From Lachnospiraceae bacterium (GTDB lineage: Bacteria; Bacillota; Clostridia; Lachnospirales; Lachnospiraceae): DNA of 64,000 nucleotides. Both the position numbers and the translations under genes were made by a program. The stretch is taken from NCBI GenBank assembly GCA_910574805.1, contig CAJTCV010000012.1:91047-155046 (forward strand). The letters run 5' to 3'. How positions within the stretch are numbered: the first letter of the stretch is position 1; each line of letters begins with the position of its first letter. Below the pieces are notes generated by a model. That model was not told where the DNA came from. It saw only the letters and a program-made list of their open reading frames with translations, and searched no databases. Below, piece after piece: positions 8,870-16,932 of the stretch.

Positions 8870-11422
8870 ATGACAAAAGGAGCAGAGAGGAAAATGTCGG
8901 CGCAGGCCATGCGTTATTGGATCCTGTTGGGGATCGTGGCGGTGTTTTTTGCGGTATTTTCGTTTACGATCAATAACTTTGCCAGCCCCATGACGGTCAC
9001 GAATCTGATCCGGCAGTCTGCGGTATTTACCATACTGTCCATCGGAATGACGCTGGTGATTATTGTGGGGGGAATTGATCTCTCGGTGGGAGCGAACATC
9101 GCGCTCAGCGGAGCTGTGGCGGCTGTGATCATGAACGCGGTGGGACCGGAGAGCGCCGGCGGAGCACTGGCTGGTATTCTGGCTTCCGTGCTGGTCAGTA
9201 CGGCGATCGGAGCAGTCAACGGCATTCTGTGCGGCTATCTGGGGATCAGCGCGTTTATGGCGACTCTGGCCATGCAGACCTTCTGCAAGGGACTCACACT
9301 TATGGTAACGAACAGTACCCGGATCGTCATAACAAATTCGTATTATAAATGGCTGGGGAACGCACAGTGGAAGCTGGGCGGGCTGGTGATTCCTTCTTCG
9401 GTGGTATTTCTGGTACCTTTTATCATCCTCTGTCTGTGGTGCGTGAAGAAGCTGACCTTCGGCATCCGCCTGTATGCGGTGGGCGGGAATGCCCGGGCTG
9501 CGCACGCCTCCGGCATCAATTCCAAAGGCTTTATTTTCCTGACCTATGTGATCACCGGATTCCTCTGCGGGATTGCGACGATCCTGACTGTAGGGAGGGC
9601 CAGCTCTGCACAGCCGCTGGCCGGCGAGGGACTGGAATTTACCGTGATCACGGCGGTGGTCCTTGGGGGGACCAGCCTGCTGGGCGGAGTGGGGACCATT
9701 GCGGGAACATTTCTGGGGTGTCTTTTGATGGGAACCATCACTCTGGGTATCAACATGATCAATATCTCCGTATTCTGGAACTACATTATCAAGGGACTCT
9801 GTGTGCTGGGAGCGGTTCTGGCGGACCAGACGGTCGCCTCCGCCAGGAGCCTGTTCCGGAAGAAAGAAAAGCCGCTGCTTGCGGCGGACAATGAAAAAGC
9901 GCTTGCAGCCATTCGGGAAAATGACCGTCATGTTCTGGAACTGAGCCACATTGACAAAAGCTTTTCGGGAATCCCGGTTCTGAAGGATATCTCTCTGAAG
10001 ATCGAGGGGGGCAGGGTCCATGCGCTTATGGGAGAGAACGGTGCGGGTAAATCCACTCTGATCAAGATTATTTCAGGTATCTATCAGAAGGACGGAGGGA
10101 CGCTCTCCATCGACGGGATCCCGGTGGATATCCATTCGGCAGCAGATTCCCAGAAGCTGGGAATCGCCGTGATCTATCAGGAGTTTGCGCTGATTCCGGA
10201 ACTGAACATCGCACAGAATGCATTTCTTGGAAAAGAAAAGAGGAAGTGGAACCTGTTCCTGTCTGTGCCGGAGATGGAGAAGGAGACCGGAAAATACATG
10301 GATCTTCTGCATCTGCGTACCAGCGTCACCAGAAAGGTCCGGGACCTGTCGGTGAGTCAGCAGCAGATGGTGGAGATTGCAAAAGCCATGGGGTCGGATT
10401 CCTGGCTGGTGGTTATGGACGAGCCGACTTCTGCCATTACAGATGCGGATAAGGAAGAACTGTTCAAAGTGATCCGGGAGATGAAGGCGGCAGGCATGGC
10501 CATCGTCTATGTATCCCACCGTATGGGGGAGATCTTTGAGATTTGTGACGATGTGACGGTTCTAAGAGACGGGGAATACATAGCCACGAAAAAAGTGTCT
10601 GAGACGACAGAACAGGAACTGACCCGCCTGATGGTGGGCCGCGAGGTCAATGATGTGTTCCTTCGGGAGAAGGTATCCGTGGATCAGGCGGAGGAACCGG
10701 TATTTAAGGTGGAAAATTTAAGCCGCCGGGGGGCTTTTGATCCCATCAGCTTTGAAGTACGTGCCGGAGAAGTGCTGGGACTGTCCGGCCTGATGGGAGC
10801 CGGCCGGACAGAGATCGCCAGGTGCATCTTCGGTCTGGACCGGCCGGACAGCGGACGGATGTGGCTGAATGGTCAGGAGATCCATATTACGTCACCGAAA
10901 AAAGCGCTCAGCCAGGGAATCTGCTACGTATCGGAAGACCGGCGCAGAGAAGGGATCATTCCGCTTCGGAGCCTGAAAGAGAACATCTGTCTGGCGGATC
11001 TTTCACAGATCCTGAAAGGATTTGTGGTGGATGAGGGAAAGCAGGAGGCGCTGTATGAGGAATATCAGCAGAAATTCCGCATCAAGGCAGTCTCCGGTGA
11101 GCAGCCCATTGAGCGTCTCTCCGGAGGCAATCAGCAGAAATGCTGCCTGGCCAGGATGCTGGCGTGCAGACCCACGCTCCTGATCCTGGATGAGCCTACC
11201 AGGGGGATCGACGTGGGAGCCAAGAAGGAGATCCACCAGCTGATTGAGAAGATGGCGAAGGAACATATGGCCATCATCCTGATCTCATCGGAGCTTCCGG
11301 AGATTCTGGGCGCCTGTGACCGGATCCTGGTCCTGTCGGAGGGCAGCCTCACAGGAACCTTCCAGGGCAGCGAAGCCACAGAGGAAGGAATCATGGAATG
11401 TGCATTCGCCGGGCAGTCGTGA
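8870..11422 (+). CDS. Fused permease/tandem-ATPase sugar ABC transporter protein
   Basis: 850 residues combining what are normally two proteins. Residues ~1-325 are a complete RbsC-type permease (MTLVIIVGGIDLSVGANIAL; VVLGGTSLLGGVGTIAGT). Residues ~345-850 are a complete RbsA-type ATPase with two nucleotide-binding domains. The first domain has Walker A GENGAGKST (~388), signature LSVSQQQ (~493) and Walker B VVMDEPTS (~516). The second has the degenerate GLMGAGRTE loop normal for this family, LSGGNQQK (~749) and LLILDEPTRGID (~771). No stop or frameshift separates the halves. With the separate permease at 6620 the system would have one free and one fused permease. Fusion seen directly; stoichiometry inferred. 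Confidence 0.93.
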   Translation: MTKGAERKMSAQAMRYWILLGIVAVFFAVFSFTINNFASPMTVTNLIRQSAVFTILSIGMTLVIIVGGIDLSVGANIALSGAVAAVIMNAVGPESAGGALAGILASVLVSTAIGAVNGILCGYLGISAFMATLAMQTFCKGLTLMVTNSTRIVITNSYYKWLGNAQWKLGGLVIPSSVVFLVPFIILCLWCVKKLTFGIRLYAVGGNARAAHASGINSKGFIFLTYVITGFLCGIATILTVGRASSAQPLAGEGLEFTVITAVVLGGTSLLGGVGTIAGTFLGCLLMGTITLGINMINISVFWNYIIKGLCVLGAVLADQTVASARSLFRKKEKPLLAADNEKALAAIRENDRHVLELSHIDKSFSGIPVLKDISLKIEGGRVHALMGENGAGKSTLIKIISGIYQKDGGTLSIDGIPVDIHSAADSQKLGIAVIYQEFALIPELNIAQNAFLGKEKRKWNLFLSVPEMEKETGKYMDLLHLRTSVTRKVRDLSVSQQQMVEIAKAMGSDSWLVVMDEPTSAITDADKEELFKVIREMKAAGMAIVYVSHRMGEIFEICDDVTVLRDGEYIATKKVSETTEQELTRLMVGREVNDVFLREKVSVDQAEEPVFKVENLSRRGAFDPISFEVRAGEVLGLSGLMGAGRTEIARCIFGLDRPDSGRMWLNGQEIHITSPKKALSQGICYVSEDRRREGIIPLRSLKENICLADLSQILKGFVVDEGKQEALYEEYQQKFRIKAVSGEQPIERLSGGNQQKCCLARMLACRPTLLILDEPTRGIDVGAKKEIHQLIEKMAKEHMAIILISSELPEILGACDRILVLSEGSLTGTFQGSEATEEGIMECAFAGQS

Positions 11423-11491
11423 GAAACGGCTGCCGGGGGTCGGGCGGATGGGGAACACCCTGCGGAAACAGCATCTGCCCGGCCGGAGCCC

Positions 11492-11531
11492 GGAAGGATG
11501 TTTCGGATCGAAGGAGCCGAAACATCCTTCC
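11492..11531. other. Perfect 15-bp stem-loop between operon genes
   Basis: GGAAGGATGTTTCGG (11492-11506) is exactly complementary to CCGAAACATCCTTCC (11517-11531) around a 10-nt loop. There is no T-run on either side, so it is more likely an mRNA processing or stability element, or a small REP-like palindrome, than a terminator. It separates transporter genes from the downstream dehydrogenases. Confidence 0.6.
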
Positions 11532-11587
11532 AGATGCGGGGCTATGGCGGGGCGGATGCGGAACTATAAATAAGAAAGGCGGAAAAA

Positions 11588-12010
11588 GTGAACGGAGCAC
11601 AATATTTTGAAGAACACCCCTGGAAGCGCGCCTGCCGGCTGATCGAAGAGCAGAAGCTGGGACCGGTCCATCAGGTGATCGTGCAGTGCATCTGCAAAAA
11701 GGAAGCCCTGCAAAGCTCCTTTGCCCATTGGAGAGAGCAGGTGACGCTTCTGGCAGGTGAGGAACAGGCAGGAAATCTTCTGGAGGCGAAAAATGTGATA
11801 TCCTACGTCGGACAATTCGGCGATACTGTTGTCAGACTCTTCTTTGACGCTGCCGGCATGGACACATGTGAGAATTTTGAGATCGTGGCAGAGGGTGGAC
11901 TGCTGGTCTGGAAGCCGGTGGCTGTCAACCAGGGCCATATCTACAGTGCGGACGGCTGTGAGCTTGTGTGCAGTCAGAAATACATGGAAGAACTGGAGGT
12001 GACTTTATGA
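11588..12010 (+). CDS. Short protein resembling a Gfo/Idh/MocA C-terminal domain
   Basis: 140 residues with a GTG start after an AAAGGCGG ribosome site. The sequence begins around WKRACRLIEEQKLGPVHQV, which resembles the start of the substrate-binding half of Gfo/Idh oxidoreductases, and it lacks any GxGxxG dinucleotide site. Its stop overlaps the start of the next, full-length dehydrogenase (ATGA, 12007-12010), indicating translational coupling. It may be an accessory subunit of that enzyme or a degenerate paralogue. Family assignment is tentative. Confidence 0.6.
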   Translation: MNGAQYFEEHPWKRACRLIEEQKLGPVHQVIVQCICKKEALQSSFAHWREQVTLLAGEEQAGNLLEAKNVISYVGQFGDTVVRLFFDAAGMDTCENFEIVAEGGLLVWKPVAVNQGHIYSADGCELVCSQKYMEELEVTL

Positions 12011-13044
12011 AACGACTTGGGATTCTGAGCCTTTGTCATCCTCATTCCACAGGAAATCACATCCCTGCACTGAAATATATGAAGGATCGCTTTCCGGTGG
12101 CGGCCATCTGCCATGGAGACCGGGAAGAGGCCAGACCCTGGCTGGAACAGTTTGGTGCGGTATATTATGCGGACAGAGACGCATTTCTGGCGGATCCGGA
12201 TATTGACGCGGTACTGATCACGTCCACCAACGACCGACACGCAGAGGACTGTATGGCAGCGGCAAAGGCAGGGAAGGCAGTCTTCTGTGACAAGCCCATC
12301 GCCGTCAGTGTGGAAGACGGTGTGCGGATCGCAGAGGCAGTGGAAAAGTATAAAGTTCCCTTTCTGACTACTTTTCCGGTGCGTTTCAGCGATGCGGTCC
12401 GGCGCACAAAGGCGCTGATCGACGCGGGCAGGCTGGGGAAGATCCAGGCGGTCTGCGCCACCAACCACGGCTGCATGTACGAGCCGGGAGCGCCGGACTG
12501 GGTGCTGGATCCCTTAAAGAACGGGGGCGGCTGCATCATCGATCATACAGTCCATGTGGCGGATATTATCCGCTGGTTTACAGGGGAAGAATTTGATACC
12601 GTGAGTACATATGCAAAACACGCACTTCACGACAGGATCCAGGCGGAAGATATCGCAGTCATGCAGGGTACCATGACAGGGGGAGCCATCTTCCAGATCG
12701 ACGCGTCCTGGTCCAGACGCCCTGAAGATCCCATGTGGGGCGATGTGACCATACGCGTGGCAGGCGAAAAGGGTGCGGCGTATCTGGATCTCTACAACAA
12801 CCAGAGGATGGAAGTGTACACGAACGGTGATCTCAGGATGCAGTATCCCAATCTGGTGGCCAGAGAGCACGGAGATATTTTTGATGATTATCTGAGACAT
12901 GCGGAGCAGGGGACGCCGCTGGTGGGAGCAGGAGTTCTGGACGGCCTGCGCACCATTGAGCTGGCATATGCGGCCTATGATGCGCTCAGAGAGGGACATA
13001 CAGTCAGGGTAAAACGCCATCTGGAGGAGCAGAATGCCGGATAG
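12007..13044 (+). CDS. Gfo/Idh/MocA-family oxidoreductase
   Basis: 345 residues from the ATG at 12007, which overlaps the upstream stop. The N-terminal nucleotide-binding half has the EKP-equivalent motif AVFCDKPIAVSVEDG (~95-110). The C-terminal half includes GGGCIIDHTVHVADIIRWF, where aspartate and histidines correspond to the usual catalytic positions. It is likely a dehydrogenase acting on the same imported sugar or cyclitol as the enzyme at 5521. The 3' end overlaps the region before the kinase gene, so the set reads as one operon. Confidence 0.88.
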   Translation: MKRLGILSLCHPHSTGNHIPALKYMKDRFPVAAICHGDREEARPWLEQFGAVYYADRDAFLADPDIDAVLITSTNDRHAEDCMAAAKAGKAVFCDKPIAVSVEDGVRIAEAVEKYKVPFLTTFPVRFSDAVRRTKALIDAGRLGKIQAVCATNHGCMYEPGAPDWVLDPLKNGGGCIIDHTVHVADIIRWFTGEEFDTVSTYAKHALHDRIQAEDIAVMQGTMTGGAIFQIDASWSRRPEDPMWGDVTIRVAGEKGAAYLDLYNNQRMEVYTNGDLRMQYPNLVAREHGDIFDDYLRHAEQGTPLVGAGVLDGLRTIELAYAAYDALREGHTVRVKRHLEEQNAG

Positions 13045-13066
13045 AGCGGGAGATGGAGGAAGCAAT

Positions 13067-14131
13067 ATGGAGCAGATGATAAACCGGTTTGCCGTAAAAG
13101 GGCTCCCGGTCACTTCCTGCCGGTTCGGAGAGGGGCACATCAACGAGACCTATCTGGTCACCTGTGATACAGGACTCAGTTATATCCTTCAGAAGATCAA
13201 CCGGCAGGTCTTCCAGAAGCCGGAGGAGCTGATGGAGAATATCGCCCGGGTGACGGCATTTCTGGAAAAAAGATCTGCTGACCGGAGGGCATCCATGCAT
13301 CTTGTGCCTGCGTCTGACGGCTCTATGTATGCGGCGGATGAAAAAGGGGAGTACTGGAGAGTCTATGAATTTATCCCGGACAGCGTCTGTCTTCAGCGGG
13401 CGGAAAAGCCGCAGGATCTGTATCATGTAGGGCTGGCATTCGGAAATTTTCAGCAGCTTCTGGCGGATTTTCCGGCAGCGGAACTCCACGAATCCATCCG
13501 GGATTTTCATGATACGAGAGTTCGTTATGCGCAGCTTCACGAGGCACTGGCACAGGATGTCATGGGGCGGGCGAAGGACTGCGGGGAAGAAATCCGGTTT
13601 GCTCTGGCACATGAGCAGGAGGCAGGCGTTATCGTGGACGGACTGGCGGACGGGACGCTTCCCCTGCGGGTTACGCACAACGATACCAAATTAAATAACA
13701 TACTGCTGGATTATACCACCAGAAAACCGCTGTGTGTCATCGATCTGGACACGGTCATGCCGGGATCAGCCCTGTATGATTACGGTGATTCTGTTCGGTT
13801 CGGCGTCTCCACTGCTGCGGAAGATGAGAGGGACCTCACAAAAGTGCATGTGGATATGGACCTGTACCGGGTCTTCACGCAGGGATATCTGGAGGGCTGC
13901 AGCGGCAGCCTGACCGAAGCGGAGACTGCACTGCTGCCCATGGGTGCCAAACTTATGACTCTGGAGTGTGGTGTGCGTTTTCTGACAGATCATCTGAACG
14001 GGGATCATTATTTCCGGATCAGCAGAGAAGAGCATAATCTCCATCGCTGCCGGACGCAGTTCCGGCTGGTGCAGGAGATGGAAGACAGGTGGGAAGAGAT
14101 CACGCAGATGATTGGGGAGACGGCAGGCTGA
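13067..14131 (+). CDS. APH-family sugar kinase, N-acetylhexosamine kinase-like
   Basis: 354 residues from the ATG at 13067, chosen because GGAGGA lies 6 bp upstream. It has the aminoglycoside-phosphotransferase/choline-kinase fold: N-terminal GEGHINETYLV, catalytic LRVTHNDTKLNNILLD (a Brenner-type HxD...N motif) and metal-binding CVIDLDTVMPG. Closest in style are NahK-type N-acetylhexosamine 1-kinases of gut bacteria. As the last gene of the operon it would phosphorylate the imported sugar or its oxidised product. Substrate assignment is inference. Confidence 0.8.
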   Translation: MEQMINRFAVKGLPVTSCRFGEGHINETYLVTCDTGLSYILQKINRQVFQKPEELMENIARVTAFLEKRSADRRASMHLVPASDGSMYAADEKGEYWRVYEFIPDSVCLQRAEKPQDLYHVGLAFGNFQQLLADFPAAELHESIRDFHDTRVRYAQLHEALAQDVMGRAKDCGEEIRFALAHEQEAGVIVDGLADGTLPLRVTHNDTKLNNILLDYTTRKPLCVIDLDTVMPGSALYDYGDSVRFGVSTAAEDERDLTKVHVDMDLYRVFTQGYLEGCSGSLTEAETALLPMGAKLMTLECGVRFLTDHLNGDHYFRISREEHNLHRCRTQFRLVQEMEDRWEEITQMIGETAG

Positions 14132-14142
14132 TCAGCTGCCTC

Positions 14143-14175
14143 TTACAGCTCTTCGCACACCTGAAAGATATAAAA
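14143..14175 (-). repeat. Outermost copy of the rlmI 3' end (att site 1)
   Basis: Read on the minus strand, these bases encode the rlmI C-terminus FYIFQVCEEL followed by TAA, the same ending as the intact gene at 30402. It is the displaced original 3' end of rlmI, now ~16 kb from the gene, and marks the left edge of two tandem insertions. Confidence 0.8.
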
Positions 14176-14217
14176 CTCAAACTTCTCACACCATGCGGTG
14201 TGGGAAGTTTGAGTTTT
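14172..14217. terminator. Long bidirectional hairpin after the kinase gene
   Basis: AAAACTCAAACTTC and GAAGTTTGAGTTTT pair, with an inner CACACC/GGTGTG stem and a 4-base loop. T-rich flanks on both sides suit a bidirectional terminator for the carbohydrate operon and for anything arriving from the right. Confidence 0.75.
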
Positions 14218-14219
14218 AT

Positions 14220-14325
14220 AACGGGATTGAAGAAAAGACGCTGCTGTGATAAAATACGATCAAAGGAACAATCGTGTCACTGCAAGGTGTTGGCCTCTCA
14301 TTACATAAGATGGGAGGTGGTGCGG
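14220..14325 (+). promoter_or_regulatory. Orphan toxin promoter and leader, toxin gene lost
   Basis: 106 bp differing at only three positions from 25289-25394. It keeps TTGAAG (14227), a 17-bp spacer, TAAAAT (14250) and the GGGAGGTGGT ribosome site. Homology stops exactly where the toxin start codon should be, and the following bases give no equivalent small protein. Confidence 0.75.
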
Positions 14326-14409
14326 GCTAAATGGCTCTGAGTAAAGCCGAGCCAGTCTTGGCATTTCCGGAAAGCCTTTATTTACGCTGTTTTTCTCCAT
14401 GCCCCTCTT

Positions 14410-14445
14410 CTATAATTCCTCGCACACCTGAAAGATATAAAATTT
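14410..14445 (-). repeat. attL: second rlmI 3'-end copy
   Basis: On the minus strand it encodes KFYIFQVCEEL followed by TAG, with synonymous differences from the copies at 14143 and 30402. Together with 30402-30437 it bounds the 16-kb element. The shared nucleotide core is CACACCTGAAA, one variable base, then ATATAAAATTT. Confidence 0.85.
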
Positions 14446-14535
14446 AACAATGGTTGTTTATATGTCTTTATTATGCTCTGTATTTATTGTGTTTTCAAGG
14501 TTTTCCTTTTATCTACCTTTATCATGATTTATATA

Positions 14536-14559
14536 AAATGGTGTCAAAGTGGTGTCAAA
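14536..14559 (+). repeat. Left arm-type integrase repeat
   Basis: Two tandem copies of TGGTGTCAAA, preceded by AAA; an identical 24-bp sequence occurs at 30297-30320 just inside the other end. Paired direct repeats near both termini are typical arm-binding sites of tyrosine integrases. Confidence 0.65.
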
Positions 14560-14593
14560 ATGTGCCCGGTGCTTTAAGTGGCGCCGGGTATTT

Positions 14594-15751
14594 TTACTTA
14601 TTTCCCAAAAATTTTTTGAAATCTATAAGAATATCTTCAGTTTTAGCCTCTGCATATTTTTTTGATACAATATTTCTTTGTATAGTTGCTTCTTCATTCC
14701 ATTTTAGAAACTCTTCTTGAGTCATATTTGAGTTTTTCACCCGTGCATACATTCGTTTGTAGGCCTTCTCGTATTCTTTTGCAATTGGATCGGTATTCAA
14801 TTTTTCTTTTCTTCTTTTTTGTGCCATGATTTTTTTACAAGAATGCTTCTGCCCTGGCGGTATCCTATCGCAACAATTTGTATTGTATTTTCCAGAAGCA
14901 ACAAAATATTTACCACAATTTTCACATATTTTTACGGGCATATTCATAGACAGCAACGAAGAAAAATCAAAGGTTAGAAAATCTACTGTTTTGTCACATT
15001 CGGTTGCTTTCACTAATCCTTTTATGGATTCGTGTATCCTTTTGCATAAATCATTGTTCAGATGCGTAAGTATACTGCTCCCCATTCTAAATGTTTTGTA
15101 ATCATAATGTATATCTTCAAAAGTATCTTCGAGTTCTTTACTTAAAGGACTGGGCATAAACCAGTAAACTTCTTTATTTCTATATTGATATCTTTCAGAA
15201 GGGTTAGCTATTGAATAAATGTAATATCTTTCTTTCGGTGTCAAAAATGATATTTTAGAATCATTTTCAATAAAACAAAAATTGAGCAGGTCTTTAAAAT
15301 ATAATTGTAAACTATAAAAATCTAAATCGTCCCATTGATCGTAAGAAATTGGGGAAAAATAACTCTGATTTATTTCTATTTTCAATCCCAAATCAGTTAA
15401 GGTAATCAAATCATAATTATCTAAAAATGAAAAGTCTTTGTCTTTGTTGTGAAGCAGATATTGAACAGCAATATCGCCATCGGTTACCGCTTCTGTTTCC
15501 ATGCCTTTTAGAGCTTTAGGTAAAAAATTTTGTAAAAACATAGTAGTTTTGGGATACAGATGTTCTAATTCTTTTAAAACGTCAGATCGAACAGAATTTA
15601 TATCTTTTATTTTATCATACAGTTCTTTATATTCCTTAAAATCTATATCAAAAAAAGAAAAGAGAAGTTCACCTATCTGGCATTCGCAATAAGTCCTAGA
15701 AATTTCGTCATAGATAATTATTGAGTTATTTAATTTTACTGTAAGTGCCAT
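14594..15751 (-). CDS. DUF6076-type zinc-finger protein, AT-rich cargo
   Basis: 385 residues from the ATG at 15751, preceded by GGAGGT. The C-terminal part has a cysteine cluster, ICENCGKYFVASGKYNTNCC followed by a further Cys about 12 residues on, like a zinc-binding treble-clef. A charged helical tail follows. The protein resembles DUF6076 members found in Firmicute mobile elements; their role is unknown. It is transcribed toward the attachment site, opposite to all other element genes, and is much more AT-rich than its neighbours, so it looks like separately acquired cargo. Confidence 0.7.
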   Translation of the reverse strand: MALTVKLNNSIIIYDEISRTYCECQIGELLFSFFDIDFKEYKELYDKIKDINSVRSDVLKELEHLYPKTTMFLQNFLPKALKGMETEAVTDGDIAVQYLLHNKDKDFSFLDNYDLITLTDLGLKIEINQSYFSPISYDQWDDLDFYSLQLYFKDLLNFCFIENDSKISFLTPKERYYIYSIANPSERYQYRNKEVYWFMPSPLSKELEDTFEDIHYDYKTFRMGSSILTHLNNDLCKRIHESIKGLVKATECDKTVDFLTFDFSSLLSMNMPVKICENCGKYFVASGKYNTNCCDRIPPGQKHSCKKIMAQKRRKEKLNTDPIAKEYEKAYKRMYARVKNSNMTQEEFLKWNEEATIQRNIVSKKYAEAKTEDILIDFKKFLGNK

Positions 15752-15905
15752 GAAACCTCCACACATAAATTAGAAAATTGAAATTCAAAAAAAATAATGT
15801 TCTATTACTACTCTAACTTAAACTGTTGTAAATGTCAATAAACAATGGTAAAATAAAATAGAAAATTAAAATATATAATTGTCTATTGTCTAAAAGGAGA
15901 TAAGA

Positions 15906-16094
15906 ATGGATAACGTGATTACAGAAGGAAGATTGATGAACGCTCGTGAAACATGTAATTATTTGCGACTTGGAAGAAATAGGGGGATTGAGTTTGCCAA
16001 ATCCATTGGGGCTGAGATAAAGATTGGTAGAAGGTGTCTATATGACAAAGTCGTTATAGATCAGTATTTGGACAAACAGAGTCAAGGTATTTAA
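15906..16094 (+). CDS. Excisionase-like helix-turn-helix protein
   Basis: 62 residues after an AAAGGAG ribosome site. The pattern MNARETCNYLRLGRNRGIEF then IGRRCLYDKVVIDQYLD matches small MerR-like/excisionase DNA-binding proteins with a winged helix. It probably directs excision together with the integrase encoded at 29150 and may also set expression of the replication genes that follow. The ~150-bp AT-rich gap upstream separates it from the reverse-strand cargo gene and would hold divergent promoters. Confidence 0.75.
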   Translation: MDNVITEGRLMNARETCNYLRLGRNRGIEFAKSIGAEIKIGRRCLYDKVVIDQYLDKQSQGI

Positions 16095-16116
16095 TAGCAG
16101 AAAGTGAGGCAGACAG

Positions 16117-16932
16117 ATGGCGAATAGACGCATGTTTTCACTGGATGTGGTGGATACAGATTTTTTTCTTGACATGCCACTTACAGCGCAAACACTGTAT
16201 TTTCACTTGGGTATGAGAGCGGACGATGATGGATTTATCGGTAATCCGAAACGTATACAGCGGATGATCGGATGTAATGATGATGATTTAAGATTACTTT
16301 TGGCAAAAGGCTTTATCATACCATTTGAAAGCGGAGCTTGTGTCATCCGTCACTGGAAAGTACACAATTACATAAGGACTGACCGATACAAAGAGACCGT
16401 ATATACTTCGGAAAAGAACATGCTTTCAGTAGCGAAAAATGGGGAATATGCATTGTCAGATACCATTGGTATACCAAATGTCAACCAGACGACACACCAA
16501 ATGGAAACCCAGGTTAGGATAGGTAAAGATAATATATTATTATGCGCTCCTGCGGAGGCGCAAGAGTCAGAGATGGATACAGGATGTATACAGGATGAAT
16601 CCGAACCGGAGCGGTCTCCATCATCTGACAGGAAAACAGCTCTTGAACAGGACTGTGAGGATTTTGAGATCATTTACAAGAAGTATCCGAAGAAACGGGG
16701 CAAGGCGAAAGCCTTCGAGTATTATCGCGGCTTTGTTGGAAAGGGGCGTGTACTTAACGGCATCCGCTATCGATTGACACAAAAACAGATATATCTGGCA
16801 GTTGTTGATTATGTGGAGGCGAAAGAGGAAGCGGGAACAGATTTACAGTTTTATCAGGATTTTTCAACTTTTATGAACAAAACCATATTGGATTACCTAC
16901 CAGACGAGGAGGAAAAGACTCATGACACTTAA
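16117..16932 (+). CDS. Phage-type replication initiator/replisome organiser
   Basis: 271 residues. The N-terminal half is the winged-helix domain common in phage replication proteins (FSLDVVDTDFFLDMPLTAQT, MRADDDGFIGNPKRIQRMIG, VIRHWKVHNYIRTDRY). An acidic, variable linker follows. The C-terminal part (~188-265) resembles a helicase-loader/DnaD-like region (YKKYPKKRGKAKAFEYYRGF). It overlaps the next gene, a DnaB-type helicase, by 11 bp, so the two form a replication module: origin recognition plus helicase recruitment. Confidence 0.8.
   Translation: MANRRMFSLDVVDTDFFLDMPLTAQTLYFHLGMRADDDGFIGNPKRIQRMIGCNDDDLRLLLAKGFIIPFESGACVIRHWKVHNYIRTDRYKETVYTSEKNMLSVAKNGEYALSDTIGIPNVNQTTHQMETQVRIGKDNILLCAPAEAQESEMDTGCIQDESEPERSPSSDRKTALEQDCEDFEIIYKKYPKKRGKAKAFEYYRGFVGKGRVLNGIRYRLTQKQIYLAVVDYVEAKEEAGTDLQFYQDFSTFMNKTILDYLPDEEEKTHDT

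Larger units (their letters stand above)
14143..14409. mobile_element. ~270-bp remnant of an integrated element at the rlmI 3' end
   Basis: The stretch between the first and second rlmI 3'-end copies holds a hairpin, a 106-bp block nearly identical to the toxin promoter/leader at 25289, and a segment (14370-14395) matching the right end of the large element downstream of its integrase (CCGGAAAGCCTTT). It is best read as an earlier related element that suffered a large internal deletion joining its toxin leader to its right end. Confidence 0.65.

Noticed and set aside
7642..8910. A 422-codon open frame antisense to the sugar-binding protein gene
   Set aside because: It is the mirror of a GC-rich, well-supported lipoprotein gene and has no family signature or ribosome site.
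14143..14445. tRNA gene as integration target
   Set aside because: No cloverleaf can be drawn; the duplicated sequence is clearly the coding 3' end of rlmI.
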